Positions 36,098-46,877 of a stretch of 60,006 nt of DNA are shown piece after piece. Position 1 is the stretch's first letter, and every line of letters starts with the position of its first letter. A program made the position numbers and the translations under genes. The stretch comes from Candidatus Colinaster scatohippi (GTDB taxonomy: Bacteria > Bacillota > Clostridia > Lachnospirales > Lachnospiraceae): contig JAGHUN010000031.1 of assembly GCA_018064805.1 (NCBI GenBank), forward strand, positions 1 to 60,006, written 5' to 3'. The notes below the pieces were generated by a model, which saw only the letters and a list, made by a program, of their open reading frames with translations, ran no database searches and was not told the DNA's origin.

Positions 36098-37169
36098 TTT
36101 TTTTACGGAATACTCCTATTTTCTTAATCAGCTTAACAATTACTGCCACACAATAATGCATAATCGCACCGGCTACTATAGTTACCGCAATATATACCGG
36201 AATATGCCACCAGTGCCACATTGTAGTATCCCAATATTTGTTAATTAGCAGCATAATCACGAAATGAATCATATAGGTTGAATATGATATCTCTGCAAGC
36301 CATGACAATGGTCTGCTTCCTGCAAGCTTACCAAGTATTCTATCCTGAGAAGCACAGAATATACCTATGGCAAAAAGAATAAGGAATATAAAATCATAGT
36401 CCTTGTCATCAATAAAAAGTGCAACAACCGGTACTCCTACAAATATTCCTGTCTCAACAAGCGAAAACAGGGCCGGCACTCTGCATTCCCAATTTTTTCT
36501 AAACCACTCTGCTATGAGATATACATATATACCTATCGTAAGTCCAAGCAGGGAACGTAATACTGCCTGGTTAAGAAAAAAGCCCTTAGTATCCGTGAAT
36601 CCCTGAAGATCTCTATAGGTCCTGTAGAGGTAGGCAAATACAGCCAATCCTCCCACCGGTCCAAGCAATTCGAGGTAGAGCCTTCTGTAATTTTTTAACA
36701 GGTAATATATTATATAGCTTCCAATTAACAGAGCCGAAACATACCAGGCAGGATTGTTGAGATAGGGGAATTTGTTGGTTCCGATGCTCTGAAGCATAAG
36801 TGCTTCAAGCCAATTAGGCACGATGAATTTAATCGGGTTCAATCCCTTTCTTACCGTCTTGAGCACTACCATTGCCAAAAATGCTGCAATATATTCCGGA
36901 TACAAACGGCACACTCTTCCCTTGATATACTCAAAACTGCTTTCCTCCGGATGCTTTTCTGCATGACTCATTAATAAGTATCCGGAAAGTACAAAGAAAA
37001 ATTCAACTGCTATATACCAGTGATAGCTAAACTGAGGATACTCATCATAAAAAGTCGAGCCATCAGATAAATGAAATACCATAATCATTATGGTAAATAG
37101 AATTCTCCAAATGTTGAAGCTGTTATCACAATATTTAGTTACTGTTCTTTTCTCTGAAGCCATCCTCAA
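36090..37169 (-). CDS. Acyltransferase family 3 (OafA/WecH-like) membrane protein
   Basis: [51 protein letters not shown]. Confidence 0.85.
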   Translation of the reverse strand: MRMASEKRTVTKYCDNSFNIWRILFTIMIMVFHLSDGSTFYDEYPQFSYHWYIAVEFFFVLSGYLLMSHAEKHPEESSFEYIKGRVCRLYPEYIAAFLAMVVLKTVRKGLNPIKFIVPNWLEALMLQSIGTNKFPYLNNPAWYVSALLIGSYIIYYLLKNYRRLYLELLGPVGGLAVFAYLYRTYRDLQGFTDTKGFFLNQAVLRSLLGLTIGIYVYLIAEWFRKNWECRVPALFSLVETGIFVGVPVVALFIDDKDYDFIFLILFAIGIFCASQDRILGKLAGSRPLSWLAEISYSTYMIHFVIMLLINKYWDTTMWHWWHIPVYIAVTIVAGAIMHYCVAVIVKLIKKIGVFRKKND

Positions 37170-38811
37170 GCGTTGCTCCTCTTAATTCAATTCTACTGGC
37201 AGCATCCGAATATGGTGCAGACGGGAATGGTTCATATCCTGTCTGATCCCCTGACACAGGAACTACTATTTCAAAATCTCCAAGTGTCTCCGTCACCACT
37301 TCGTGGTTATCATAATCTGACTGAACAAAAAGTGGTACCTGTCCCACATTTTTAATACATACATATGCCGGGAATAACAGAAGATATAGCACCAATGATG
37401 CTATAAAGCCTATTGAAACTACTTTCTTCAGACCTCCCATAAGTTTATCCGCATATTCCCGAACCAGCATTCCGGCTGCTATACATGGCAGTGTAATAAC
37501 ATATATCGTTCCATATCTTGGAAGCGGCGCCGTTATCAGCCAAAATGCCATTCCGCATATACATACTCCGATTAAATTGTATTCTATTATACTGAATTTC
37601 CTTCTATCCCTGATACATATTATCAGAAGGCACAAAATAGCAAGTATTGAAATTACAAACATAAGCTTCCATAAAATGTTAATTGACATAAACCACTGTC
37701 CAAACCATTGCCGGATATGCTCATCATTTCTTGTTATATTATAATTGCCTCTCGCCCATGCGATGATTTCCGCCCTGTCCGTAGCAAGAGTTGCCTCTGA
37801 CATTCTCCAGTCGATACCTCTTACAGCAGTTGCCTCATAAGGATAAATCATATACCCGGAAATAATCACATTTCTGATAAGATATGGAATCAGAAGCAGA
37901 ATTCCCGAGAAAAGATATTTTACAATTAAAGTTATATTCCTGTTCTTAATAAGCTGTACTGCCGGATAGATTACAAGAAGTACCATAATGCCTACAGAAA
38001 GCTTAATAGTCGTGGCATATACAATAAATAGGCATAAAAGACCATACTTTTCCGGCTGAACTATTCCATCCTCACTATAACGCTGCCATTTTACAATTAT
38101 ATAATAAATAAGCAAAAGAGCTATTGTATCGGTATTAGGTGATGACATATGAAAACTGTCATAAAGTACATATATCATCATTCCGAGCGTTAATATATCA
38201 GAAATACGAATTTTCTCTTTGCTACCACCTATATTCAGTGCAGCATAAACAAGAACAAATGCAGTAAAAAAACCGTTTACCATATGTAGTGACCGACCAC
38301 CAAGCCAGGCAAAGCTATATAGCGCCTGAAGCGGCATAAGGGCACTGTTATATGCCAATCTGAAATGAAGATTACCAAGCCCTTTTACAACTCCGAACCT
38401 TTCAATCCAATGTATGGCCTGGGCATGATAAAGATATGTATCATAATGCTGTGGTGTAATATCTGTCCACAATACTGTAGCCAAAAGTATTATAATAAGC
38501 GCCACACCTGTCATATTTTTTATGTCATTTTTATGACTGATAATACACGGCTTAAGCAGATTCTTTTTCTTGAGATATACAGATGCTGCAACAGCCAATA
38601 AAGAAAGCACTAAAAATGCCACCATTCCAACACCGGCAAATAAGCTAAAAATCTGTGCATAAAGATTGGCAATTCCAAGTCCTGCTACAAGACAGATATC
38701 CCACTCTATATTCTTTTCTTTGTCTGAAAGTCCGGTTAATATAAGCACTGCCTTTCCAATTACATACGAAATAGCAGCAATTACACCCCAGACAACTAAT
38801 ATACTTAACAC
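37135..38811 (-). CDS. Polytopic GT-C-like membrane protein
   Basis: 558 aa, many TM segments; ATVLWTDITPQHYDTYLYHAQAIHWIERFGVVKGLGNLHFRLAYNS early loop. Confidence 0.6.
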   Translation of the reverse strand: MLSILVVWGVIAAISYVIGKAVLILTGLSDKEKNIEWDICLVAGLGIANLYAQIFSLFAGVGMVAFLVLSLLAVAASVYLKKKNLLKPCIISHKNDIKNMTGVALIIILLATVLWTDITPQHYDTYLYHAQAIHWIERFGVVKGLGNLHFRLAYNSALMPLQALYSFAWLGGRSLHMVNGFFTAFVLVYAALNIGGSKEKIRISDILTLGMMIYVLYDSFHMSSPNTDTIALLLIYYIIVKWQRYSEDGIVQPEKYGLLCLFIVYATTIKLSVGIMVLLVIYPAVQLIKNRNITLIVKYLFSGILLLIPYLIRNVIISGYMIYPYEATAVRGIDWRMSEATLATDRAEIIAWARGNYNITRNDEHIRQWFGQWFMSINILWKLMFVISILAILCLLIICIRDRRKFSIIEYNLIGVCICGMAFWLITAPLPRYGTIYVITLPCIAAGMLVREYADKLMGGLKKVVSIGFIASLVLYLLLFPAYVCIKNVGQVPLFVQSDYDNHEVVTETLGDFEIVVPVSGDQTGYEPFPSAPYSDAASRIELRGATLEDGFREKNSN

Positions 38812-38836
38812 CGGGTCTAATACCTCTTTATCTGTC

Positions 38837-40069
38837 TTATCTGAGTTCCATATACAAATCGTGCCATTTTCTGCCTATCTGCTCATAGGCAAATCTTGAA
38901 GCATCCATTATTGCCTTTGAACTCAGTCTGTCATGATTTTCTATACAATATCTGATACCGTCGGCAATACTGTCTCCACTCTTAAATTCCGCAAAATATC
39001 CATTTTCCCTATGTTCAATCTGATCGAGAATTCCGCCTATGGGAAATGCTGTAACAGGCGTTCCACATGACATGGATTCACACACAGAATAAGAAAATGA
39101 CTCCTGAAGCGACGGAACCACTGTAACATCTGCCGCATTGTAAGCAACAGCCATCTGTCTCTCTTCTTTTATGTATCCATAAAGAGTATATTTCTGTCTT
39201 ATTCTTGCAAGACTTTCATCATCAATATCACCCAGAATCAAAAGATGAACTTCATCCTCTGAAATCTTATCAAGTGCATCAAGCAGATAATTAAAGCCTT
39301 TATTTGGATTCTTGCTTCCACCTTTAACGGAAGCAAACATCACAACAGGCTTATCCGAATCAATTCCCATTTCTTTTCTCGCCGTTTCCTTATCCATAGG
39401 CTTATAGAAATCTGTATCAATACAATTAGAAATCCGGCTTATTTCCTGCCCTTTGAAAACAGGACTCATTTTCGCATGTTCAACAATCCAGTTGCTGGGA
39501 GCTATAACCCTGACCCTTCTGTCAGCATAGGTCTGAGTCTTGGCCCTAAGATTGTAGGCTGCCTGTTTTTTCTTATTATCGGGTAACTGAGGACAATTTC
39601 CACAATCTGTCCTGTAGCCCTCGCAATATCCATCACAGGCACATCCACCGGTAAAATGCCACATATCATGAAGCATAATAATAACAGGCTTACCGGAATC
39701 AATAATTTTTTCGATTGATACAAGCGACAGAAAAGAATTAATCCAGTGAACTACTATAATATCAGCTTTTTTGAAGGCATCTGCTCCTGTAATGTCACTC
39801 CCAAATCTGTCTCCGCTGATTCCCTCATGCATCCATTTAAGATTAATTGCATTTTTTGCCTTAGAGACAAACCTCTTCGCTGCCGAATTAAGATATACTG
39901 TTCCATCACTTAGTGGATTAATCTTATTACGAAGTAAAATTTCACTTTCTATATCCTCGTAATTATCAGTAGCATGCATCAGTCTCTGTACTGCCTTATA
40001 TGCCCCACCAATGTCAACAGTAGTTATATGTAATATATTCACTTTTTTCTTATCAGCATTTTGGGACAT
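38837..40069 (-). CDS. GT4 family glycosyltransferase
   Basis: VNILHITTVDIGGAYKAVQRL; KPVVMFASVKGGSKNPNKGFNYLLDAL; VTVVPSLQESFSYSVCESMSCGTPVTAFPIGG. Confidence 0.9.
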   Translation of the reverse strand: MSQNADKKKVNILHITTVDIGGAYKAVQRLMHATDNYEDIESEILLRNKINPLSDGTVYLNSAAKRFVSKAKNAINLKWMHEGISGDRFGSDITGADAFKKADIIVVHWINSFLSLVSIEKIIDSGKPVIIMLHDMWHFTGGCACDGYCEGYRTDCGNCPQLPDNKKKQAAYNLRAKTQTYADRRVRVIAPSNWIVEHAKMSPVFKGQEISRISNCIDTDFYKPMDKETARKEMGIDSDKPVVMFASVKGGSKNPNKGFNYLLDALDKISEDEVHLLILGDIDDESLARIRQKYTLYGYIKEERQMAVAYNAADVTVVPSLQESFSYSVCESMSCGTPVTAFPIGGILDQIEHRENGYFAEFKSGDSIADGIRYCIENHDRLSSKAIMDASRFAYEQIGRKWHDLYMELR

Positions 40070-40088
40070 CTCTTATTCAAATCTCCAT

Positions 40089-41903
40089 TTAGCTTAACTT
40101 ATTGCTGTTATACTCATCCCTGTCAAGGAATGGGAACATATCATCAATCTCCGGTGATACAATCGTTCCGTCAGGAAGTACCTTAGATGACAGCTTAGGT
40201 TCAAAGTTCTGCTTTTCATCAACAATCACTTCACACAAAACAGGTCCTGATATTGCATTCATCCGGTCTACCGCTTCGTTTATTTGTTCTACCGAATCAA
40301 TCCTTAAATATGGAATTTCAAAGGCATATGCAATCTTCTCAAATTTAGGGAAGCTTACGCCATTATCTTCATTAACGCCAACCATAGGTGGCTTGAAGAG
40401 GTTAGTCTGAGTCTGTCTGATTGAATGATATCCATTATTATTGAGAATAACAATCTTCAGATTAAGCTTATTATAAGCAACCGTCTGAAGCTCCTGAATA
40501 TTCATCATAAAGCTTCCGTCACCGTCAATACAGATAACCCTGTCTCCCTTTCTGGCAACGGCACAGCCTAATGCCGCAGGGAATCCATATCCCATTGCAG
40601 CGCACCCGGAATTTGTGAAAAGCCTCTGACCATTCTTAATATGCGCCCCCTGGAAGGTCATCACACAGGCAGCACCATTACCGCAAATCACGCTGTCATC
40701 CGGTGTCCAAAGCTTACTGAACTCATCTATGAATACATACGGATTCATCTTATCTGTATTCTCCCTGTAGGCAGGAATACATGCGGGATATCTGGCATTA
40801 ATATCACGACACCATTTAAGCCAATCCTTATGCTCTGCAGCTGTCTCATATGAAGAGATGCTAAGCTCGTTATACAAATCTGTAAGCACATCAAAAACAT
40901 TGGCGCATACAGGCATATCTACACTTACTGTTGGCTTCATAAGCTCATATTTGTCTATATCAACAACTATCTTATATGCTCGCTTGGCAAATTCTGCATA
41001 GTTATAACTAATCTGTCGGATGTTTAATCGACAACCGAGGACAACAAGAAGATCACTATTCTGAACCACGAAATTACCGCCGCGCGTTCCAACGCTTCCC
41101 GGTCTTCCCACATAACATGGATCCTCATCAGCCATAAGATCATGCGCATTCCATGCCGTAACAACCGGAATACCAAGGCAATCTGTAACCTTATGCAGAA
41201 TATCATAAGCATTTCCAAGTCGTATTCCTGTGCCCACCAGGATTACAGGACGCTTTGCTGTCCTTATTTTATCTATAATAGCCTTAGTCTGTGTCTTGTC
41301 ATAAACAGGATTCTCTTCTGACTCCAATTCTGCTGCATCAAAGCCTTCAAGCTCGTCGGTTTCAATAAGTGCGGCCTGGACATCAACAGGAACATCAATC
41401 CAAACAGGTCCTTTACGGCCGTTATTGCATAAGAACCATGCCTTCTCAAGGTAGTATCTGATTTTTTCCGGTTCAGTAATCATAACAGCAAATTTTGTCA
41501 TATTTTTCACTGAATCCACAATCTGAAATTCCTGATCCCCAAGCTGTCGAAGCGGCACATCGGTTGACCATGTAGTTGTAGGTCTCTTAACCTGACCCGA
41601 TACAACAAACATAGGAATTGAATCCTGCCATCCGCCAAGCACTCCTGTAATTGCATTAGTTCCACCCGGGCCACTTGTTACACATACAAGTGCAACCTTT
41701 CCTGTAAGCCTTGCATATCCTTCTGCTGCAATGGCACATGCTTGTTCATGATGATTATATACACAGTTTAGGCCTTCCTTATGTCCAAAGGCATCATTAA
41801 GATGCATGGCTCCTCCACCCGTAACGGTGAAAGCATCCTCAACTCCATGTTCAACTAAAAAATCTGCAATATATTGTGCAACCTTAATTTTCATACTTGC
41901 CAC
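40089..41903 (-). CDS. Acetolactate synthase-like TPP-dependent enzyme (second copy)
   Basis: VYNHHEQACAIAAEGYARLTGKVALVCVTSGPGGTNAITGVLGGWQDSIPMFVVSG; CIDGDGSFMMNIQELQTVAYNKLNLKIVILNN. Confidence 0.9.
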   Translation of the reverse strand: MASMKIKVAQYIADFLVEHGVEDAFTVTGGGAMHLNDAFGHKEGLNCVYNHHEQACAIAAEGYARLTGKVALVCVTSGPGGTNAITGVLGGWQDSIPMFVVSGQVKRPTTTWSTDVPLRQLGDQEFQIVDSVKNMTKFAVMITEPEKIRYYLEKAWFLCNNGRKGPVWIDVPVDVQAALIETDELEGFDAAELESEENPVYDKTQTKAIIDKIRTAKRPVILVGTGIRLGNAYDILHKVTDCLGIPVVTAWNAHDLMADEDPCYVGRPGSVGTRGGNFVVQNSDLLVVLGCRLNIRQISYNYAEFAKRAYKIVVDIDKYELMKPTVSVDMPVCANVFDVLTDLYNELSISSYETAAEHKDWLKWCRDINARYPACIPAYRENTDKMNPYVFIDEFSKLWTPDDSVICGNGAACVMTFQGAHIKNGQRLFTNSGCAAMGYGFPAALGCAVARKGDRVICIDGDGSFMMNIQELQTVAYNKLNLKIVILNNNGYHSIRQTQTNLFKPPMVGVNEDNGVSFPKFEKIAYAFEIPYLRIDSVEQINEAVDRMNAISGPVLCEVIVDEKQNFEPKLSSKVLPDGTIVSPEIDDMFPFLDRDEYNSNKLS

Positions 41904-41947
41904 CTGTTTCTTAAAAAAGATTTTATATACATTATTTCATGAATACT

Positions 41948-43717
41948 CTATTGGCATAACACACATTCAAGGTCAAGAATCTTTGCATAGTAGCTTGTTC
42001 CCGCCTTAGTAAGATGTTTGCAGTCATAGCTTATAAAGCAGTTATCATCGGTAAATACCCTGACATGTCCATCATCCGTGGAAACTGCCTGCATAAGGTC
42101 AATATAATTCTCTCCCCAGAATTCCTTCATTCTTTCATTCTTGCTAATATTGATTTCTTCAGGAAGTCCGGTCTGGTTATAATAGTCAGCACTAAATCTG
42201 TGAATTGTATACTGTCCAATGCATTGTCCAAAATTCTTATCACCAATGCCATACAGCTTAGCATGAGTCTCTATGCTGTCAATAAAATATTGTGGAATTG
42301 CTGAAGGCTCAAAATATATAAAAGCTATATCACACCTCGCTAATCGCTCATCTGTTTCAGTGGGAATTGAGAATGAATATGACAAATCTATTTTCTGTGC
42401 ATACTCCGACTCAAGTAAAATATTTGCAAAATCTCTTGCAAAGCTGTTACCCACCACTAAAATCTTTTTACGGCCGTCCTCAGAAAAAGGCCTGTCCATA
42501 TCATATATACGATCAACGTATTGCGAATTCTGACGTCTAGCCGATTTATTTACATATGTATTCAGTTCCGGAACATCCCTTATTATTCCACCCATCCTCC
42601 AGATACATGCAGAACTAATCCAGATGATTATTAGTACCAGTCCAAAACCAAGTATACTTCTACCTGTATCCAGCTTAACCCTGGTTTCAATCAAATAATA
42701 TGACACAAGTGTCACGATTATCATTGTTAAAACAAATATAATCCAGAATATAACATTTCTGCTTGTGGAATAATAATATCTGTAATATGCCAGAAATACC
42801 TGATGCCATATATATATGCTGTAGCTCATAGTACCAATCTGCGCAAGTAGACCAATACATTTTATCTTACCGGTATTTTGACCAAGTATAATAAGAACCA
42901 ACGTATATATAACCGTTACCGGAAGCATAAGCTTATTATTAACATTCTTAGCAAGCATACCACCTACTATAAGTGCCAAAGCCCCTACAGCCGTCAGTAT
43001 AAGGAATATCGTTTGCCTGCCGTTCTTTTTTTCAAAATTATTATTCTTAATTGCTATCAGTCCCACAATTCCACCGGACAAGAATTCAAATAATCTTGAT
43101 ATAAAAAGATGGAACTTGAATGCGGCAGGAACTGATGCAGGTATAAAGGTAAAAAAGGATACTACTGATATTACCGCCATAACAATTATCAACAGTATTC
43201 TGCTATCCTTTTTGATTCTCCCTGCCAGTTTGTATACAAGAAGCATTATTATCGGAACTACCAGATAGAATTCCACAAGAACCCCAAGATACCATGTATG
43301 CATCAGAGGCTTGAAATCATTAGTCCAGTCCCAGTAATCGCCAAAGAGAATATATGACAAAATATTATTACAGAATACCGATGATGCGATAGTCATCTCG
43401 GAAACCGTCAACAAATCATCCGGAACCATTGCAATAAGTGCCATTAGCAATGTAACCGCACAGGCTATTATCACTAGTGGATACAATCTTTTCACACGCT
43501 TAATAACAAACTTAAAGTATGAAAATTTATTTCCTTCAAGCTGCTTATATATTGACGGAATAATCAAAAAACCGTTAATCACAAAGAAAGCATCTACTCC
43601 AAGATACCCCGCTTCGCAAACCCCCACGTGATAGAGCACCACGGCAATAATGGCAATTCCCTTAAGAATATCAAGATCAAACCTGTATGAAGCTGATGCA
43701 GTTTTTGTACTACTCAT
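41948..43717 (-). CDS. Acyltransferase 3 with C-terminal extracytoplasmic domain (OafA-like)
   Basis: LDILKGIAIIAVVLYHVGVCEAGYLGVDAFFVINGFLI; LLAQIGTMSYSIYIWHQVFLAY; C-terminal ILVVGNSFARDF, SGNH-like. Confidence 0.85.
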   Translation of the reverse strand: MSSTKTASASYRFDLDILKGIAIIAVVLYHVGVCEAGYLGVDAFFVINGFLIIPSIYKQLEGNKFSYFKFVIKRVKRLYPLVIIACAVTLLMALIAMVPDDLLTVSEMTIASSVFCNNILSYILFGDYWDWTNDFKPLMHTWYLGVLVEFYLVVPIIMLLVYKLAGRIKKDSRILLIIVMAVISVVSFFTFIPASVPAAFKFHLFISRLFEFLSGGIVGLIAIKNNNFEKKNGRQTIFLILTAVGALALIVGGMLAKNVNNKLMLPVTVIYTLVLIILGQNTGKIKCIGLLAQIGTMSYSIYIWHQVFLAYYRYYYSTSRNVIFWIIFVLTMIIVTLVSYYLIETRVKLDTGRSILGFGLVLIIIWISSACIWRMGGIIRDVPELNTYVNKSARRQNSQYVDRIYDMDRPFSEDGRKKILVVGNSFARDFANILLESEYAQKIDLSYSFSIPTETDERLARCDIAFIYFEPSAIPQYFIDSIETHAKLYGIGDKNFGQCIGQYTIHRFSADYYNQTGLPEEINISKNERMKEFWGENYIDLMQAVSTDDGHVRVFTDDNCFISYDCKHLTKAGTSYYAKILDLECVLCQ

Positions 43718-43730
43718 AATTCAACCTCAA

Positions 43731-45338
43731 TTATTTCCTGCCATATGTATAAAGAGTAGGCGTAATAAATTCTATTGGAGTTGCAATTTCAAACCTTTTA
43801 AGACTTTCATCAACATCCTTATTAATCTGCATAGCCTTTTCCCTACTGTATATATGGTCCTTATTGGCATTTGCATAATCCGGAAGCTCTGTCTTCTCAT
43901 AACCATCAAATCCGGCAAGGGCAATATTATTAACACTGATTCCATCTAAAAGTCTAATAAGCATAATCATCGGATTATCAACGATTAATGCCTCTTCATC
44001 AAGAAGATTACTGTATGAAAAAACATAATCAAATTCGCCCTTTGAACGAGTAACATTTGAGGTCGCAATAAGCTTAACATCCTTTTCTGTAGAGATACGT
44101 GTAGCCTGCTGAACATATCTTTTAGCATTACTTAAGAATGCATACTCCACATTATATTCACCCGGAATAAAATTAATTGCCATTATTACAGGGTTCTTTT
44201 CCCTGATATAATCATCGACCTCATTCTTATTGCTTCTAATAGTCTTACCGGGTCCAAGAAGCAGAACGTTTCTGCCTTTCAACTGATTCTCAAGTCTCTT
44301 ATAGCTTTCCGTGTCATCACACTGAATCTGCTGATATTCCACATACAGACTGTCAACATACTCCTGGCTGTACAACAGTTTCTTCTCACCCTCAAGTCTG
44401 CTAAGTATCTGGTTGATTCCACTCATGGAAAGCTTCTTTTTATTCATCAAATACGTAACATAATTGGGATGGCAATCATGCGTTGCCGATACATAGAATT
44501 TAAAAGAATATCCCCATGGTATTTCCCGATAAATATCGAGAATTGTCACATCTATTGCCTCCATTATCTGGTTAAGATGATAGTTTTTTCCAAGATTGTC
44601 ATTCATATATCCTGCGAGCAGCTCAAGTGGGGCATTTCCCGCACTCTTACCCATACCATACAGAGTACCGTCAACCAGAAGATTACGTTCTATGTCATCC
44701 TGCTCCATAAGTTCAACACAGTTAGCAAAGGCCAGCTGGAAATTATTATGAGCATGATATCCCAGTCTGATATCACTATTCAGATATTCATCCGCAAATC
44801 GAAGATAATGAATGAGCTGCTTTTTATGAAGAAGCCCGTAAGTATCTACCAGTGAAAAAGCAAAGGGATTAAGTTCATTAACCAAATCAATAAGTTCACG
44901 TAATTCATCATCCGAATAACTTGTAATAGACACTGCCTGTGCAAATACTTTATAACCAAGTGCCTTTATTTCACCACAAAAAGCAATGGCCTCATGCATT
45001 TTATGCTTCTTGAAGATTACTCTTATTCCATCAAGAACCGATTCCTGACATGGCAGTATATTACTTATATCACAGGTTCCATAATCAATCATTCCAAGTA
45101 TTGTGGATTTACCCTTTTCAAGCCCTTTAAATATCTCATTTACAGCCCTTGAATCAGGCATAATGGTCCTATCGATATCAAAGGGTCTCCTGTCATCAAG
45201 GAATCCTATTTCTATATAATCAACTTCGGCACTGACCAAACGCTCAAAGAGATTCACTATATTGTTATGACCGAATTGCCAGTCATTAACATACCCTCCG
45301 TCACGAAGCGTACAGTCAAGTAATTCAATACTACCCAT
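43731..45338 (-). CDS. HMGL-like aldolase with about 200-aa C-terminal extension (DUF115/MptE-like, tentative)
   Basis: ELLDCTLRDGGYVNDWQFG, GYHAHNNFQLAFAN, GMGKSAGNAPLELL; C-terminal GRNVLLLGPGKTIRSNKNEVDDYIREKNPVIMAINF. Confidence 0.75.
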   Translation of the reverse strand: MGSIELLDCTLRDGGYVNDWQFGHNNIVNLFERLVSAEVDYIEIGFLDDRRPFDIDRTIMPDSRAVNEIFKGLEKGKSTILGMIDYGTCDISNILPCQESVLDGIRVIFKKHKMHEAIAFCGEIKALGYKVFAQAVSITSYSDDELRELIDLVNELNPFAFSLVDTYGLLHKKQLIHYLRFADEYLNSDIRLGYHAHNNFQLAFANCVELMEQDDIERNLLVDGTLYGMGKSAGNAPLELLAGYMNDNLGKNYHLNQIMEAIDVTILDIYREIPWGYSFKFYVSATHDCHPNYVTYLMNKKKLSMSGINQILSRLEGEKKLLYSQEYVDSLYVEYQQIQCDDTESYKRLENQLKGRNVLLLGPGKTIRSNKNEVDDYIREKNPVIMAINFIPGEYNVEYAFLSNAKRYVQQATRISTEKDVKLIATSNVTRSKGEFDYVFSYSNLLDEEALIVDNPMIMLIRLLDGISVNNIALAGFDGYEKTELPDYANANKDHIYSREKAMQINKDVDESLKRFEIATPIEFITPTLYTYGRK

Positions 45339-45371
45339 TATTGTCTCCTAATATACTAATTGCACATATTG

Positions 45372-46877
45372 CTAATATCTGCTTAAGCAATATACACATA
45401 AAACAAACCAGATAATTATGGTAAGCGACTGAAAAACAGCAACTCCATGCTGAAACTTCAGCACTTCCTTTTCAGGTATATTGTCTACCACCTTAATTTT
45501 GTCTGTAGGAAGATTAATAACTATCCAGGCTATCAGACATGCCAAACATAATGCTACTATAACCGGCATAAGTGATGGTATTCCAAGCTTTGAAAGAAAT
45601 CCATATACAGTAGGCCCATTCTCCATTGTATGCTCACCGCTTACTATATGGAACCACTCGCTAATAGGCGTGTAGTTAAAGTTAGTTGTACCACCAAATA
45701 CAAATGGCATACTGTCAAGATAAACCAAAAACATTGTCAGGGAATATCCCAGTTCAAGTAGAAGGTTGATACGTAGCTTTTCCGGATGTCTGTACATCAT
45801 AATAAAGGTCACCGGATACATAGCCACAATCCAGTATGGGTTTGGTGATGACATTGCATACAATAATGTCATGGATAAAAAGCCGGTAAACAGGACATCC
45901 TTCATTCTGTCTTCGCCACTTTTTCTTATAAAGCACCAAATACATAAAAGCATGAAAAGAACAATTAATGCCGAAGCAAAATATTCCTTTCTGATTGCAG
46001 GTATCTCAAAATAAAGCGTCTTATGATAGAAGTGCGACATAAAACCTGCATATTCCGAATCAAGAGTATCCGAAACTGTAGTCATGGAATAGTTACCGCT
46101 TTCCACAACTGCCTCACCGGCCGCATTAATACCCGTATTTGGTCTCTTAATCTTATCAAGCACAATTACTATCTTATACCATACCATTTGAAGCGGTATA
46201 AGAATCACACCGACAATCATATCTCTTATTATAAAAAGCAGTCTCTTCTCCTTAAGTAGTACAAGGGGAATAAACATAAAAATAGCCATATACTTGCAAT
46301 CAATTGAGAGCATCATAAATATTAGGAATTTACGGTAATCATCCTCAAGATAATAATTAATTCCCTTAAGAGCAAAATAAATATATATAGCATCGCACTG
46401 TGCAACCTGAAGAACAGGAAGGCATACAAGAAGCGATGTTGTAAAAATGTACAGCATCCATTTTGAATTATTTTGTGTAATTCCTGCTTTTTCAGCAAGC
46501 TTACACATTTCCTTAAGACACAATACAAAGAAAATCATGATGATAATCTTGTACCACCATACGGTCCATATATTTGCCGGCTCAAAGGGCCCAAAAAGCT
46601 TATAACAGATATTTACCGGAAGACACCATATCTGTCCTATGAACTGCTGAATAATTCCATATGGAAGTCTGTTATTACCCATCCACTCAAGCGATCCCGT
46701 CGACCAGTTAAGTAGTCCCGTATTATTCCAGAAATATCCCAGAAACATTGCTATATTATCTCCGTAGAACATATTAAATCCTACTAAAAAGAAAGCAATT
46801 CCGGCAAGAATCCACTCTAATTTGTTTGGTGTATCCGTATAAAATTTCTTAGTTAATTCTTCAATCTTTTTACGCAT
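45372..46877 (-). CDS. Polytopic GT-C-like (GT87-like) membrane protein
   Basis: 501 aa, multiple TM segments; LQVAQCDAIYIYFALKGINYYLEDDYRKFLIFMMLSIDCKYMAIFMFIPLVLL. Confidence 0.55.
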   Translation of the reverse strand: MRKKIEELTKKFYTDTPNKLEWILAGIAFFLVGFNMFYGDNIAMFLGYFWNNTGLLNWSTGSLEWMGNNRLPYGIIQQFIGQIWCLPVNICYKLFGPFEPANIWTVWWYKIIIMIFFVLCLKEMCKLAEKAGITQNNSKWMLYIFTTSLLVCLPVLQVAQCDAIYIYFALKGINYYLEDDYRKFLIFMMLSIDCKYMAIFMFIPLVLLKEKRLLFIIRDMIVGVILIPLQMVWYKIVIVLDKIKRPNTGINAAGEAVVESGNYSMTTVSDTLDSEYAGFMSHFYHKTLYFEIPAIRKEYFASALIVLFMLLCIWCFIRKSGEDRMKDVLFTGFLSMTLLYAMSSPNPYWIVAMYPVTFIMMYRHPEKLRINLLLELGYSLTMFLVYLDSMPFVFGGTTNFNYTPISEWFHIVSGEHTMENGPTVYGFLSKLGIPSLMPVIVALCLACLIAWIVINLPTDKIKVVDNIPEKEVLKFQHGVAVFQSLTIIIWFVLCVYCLSRY

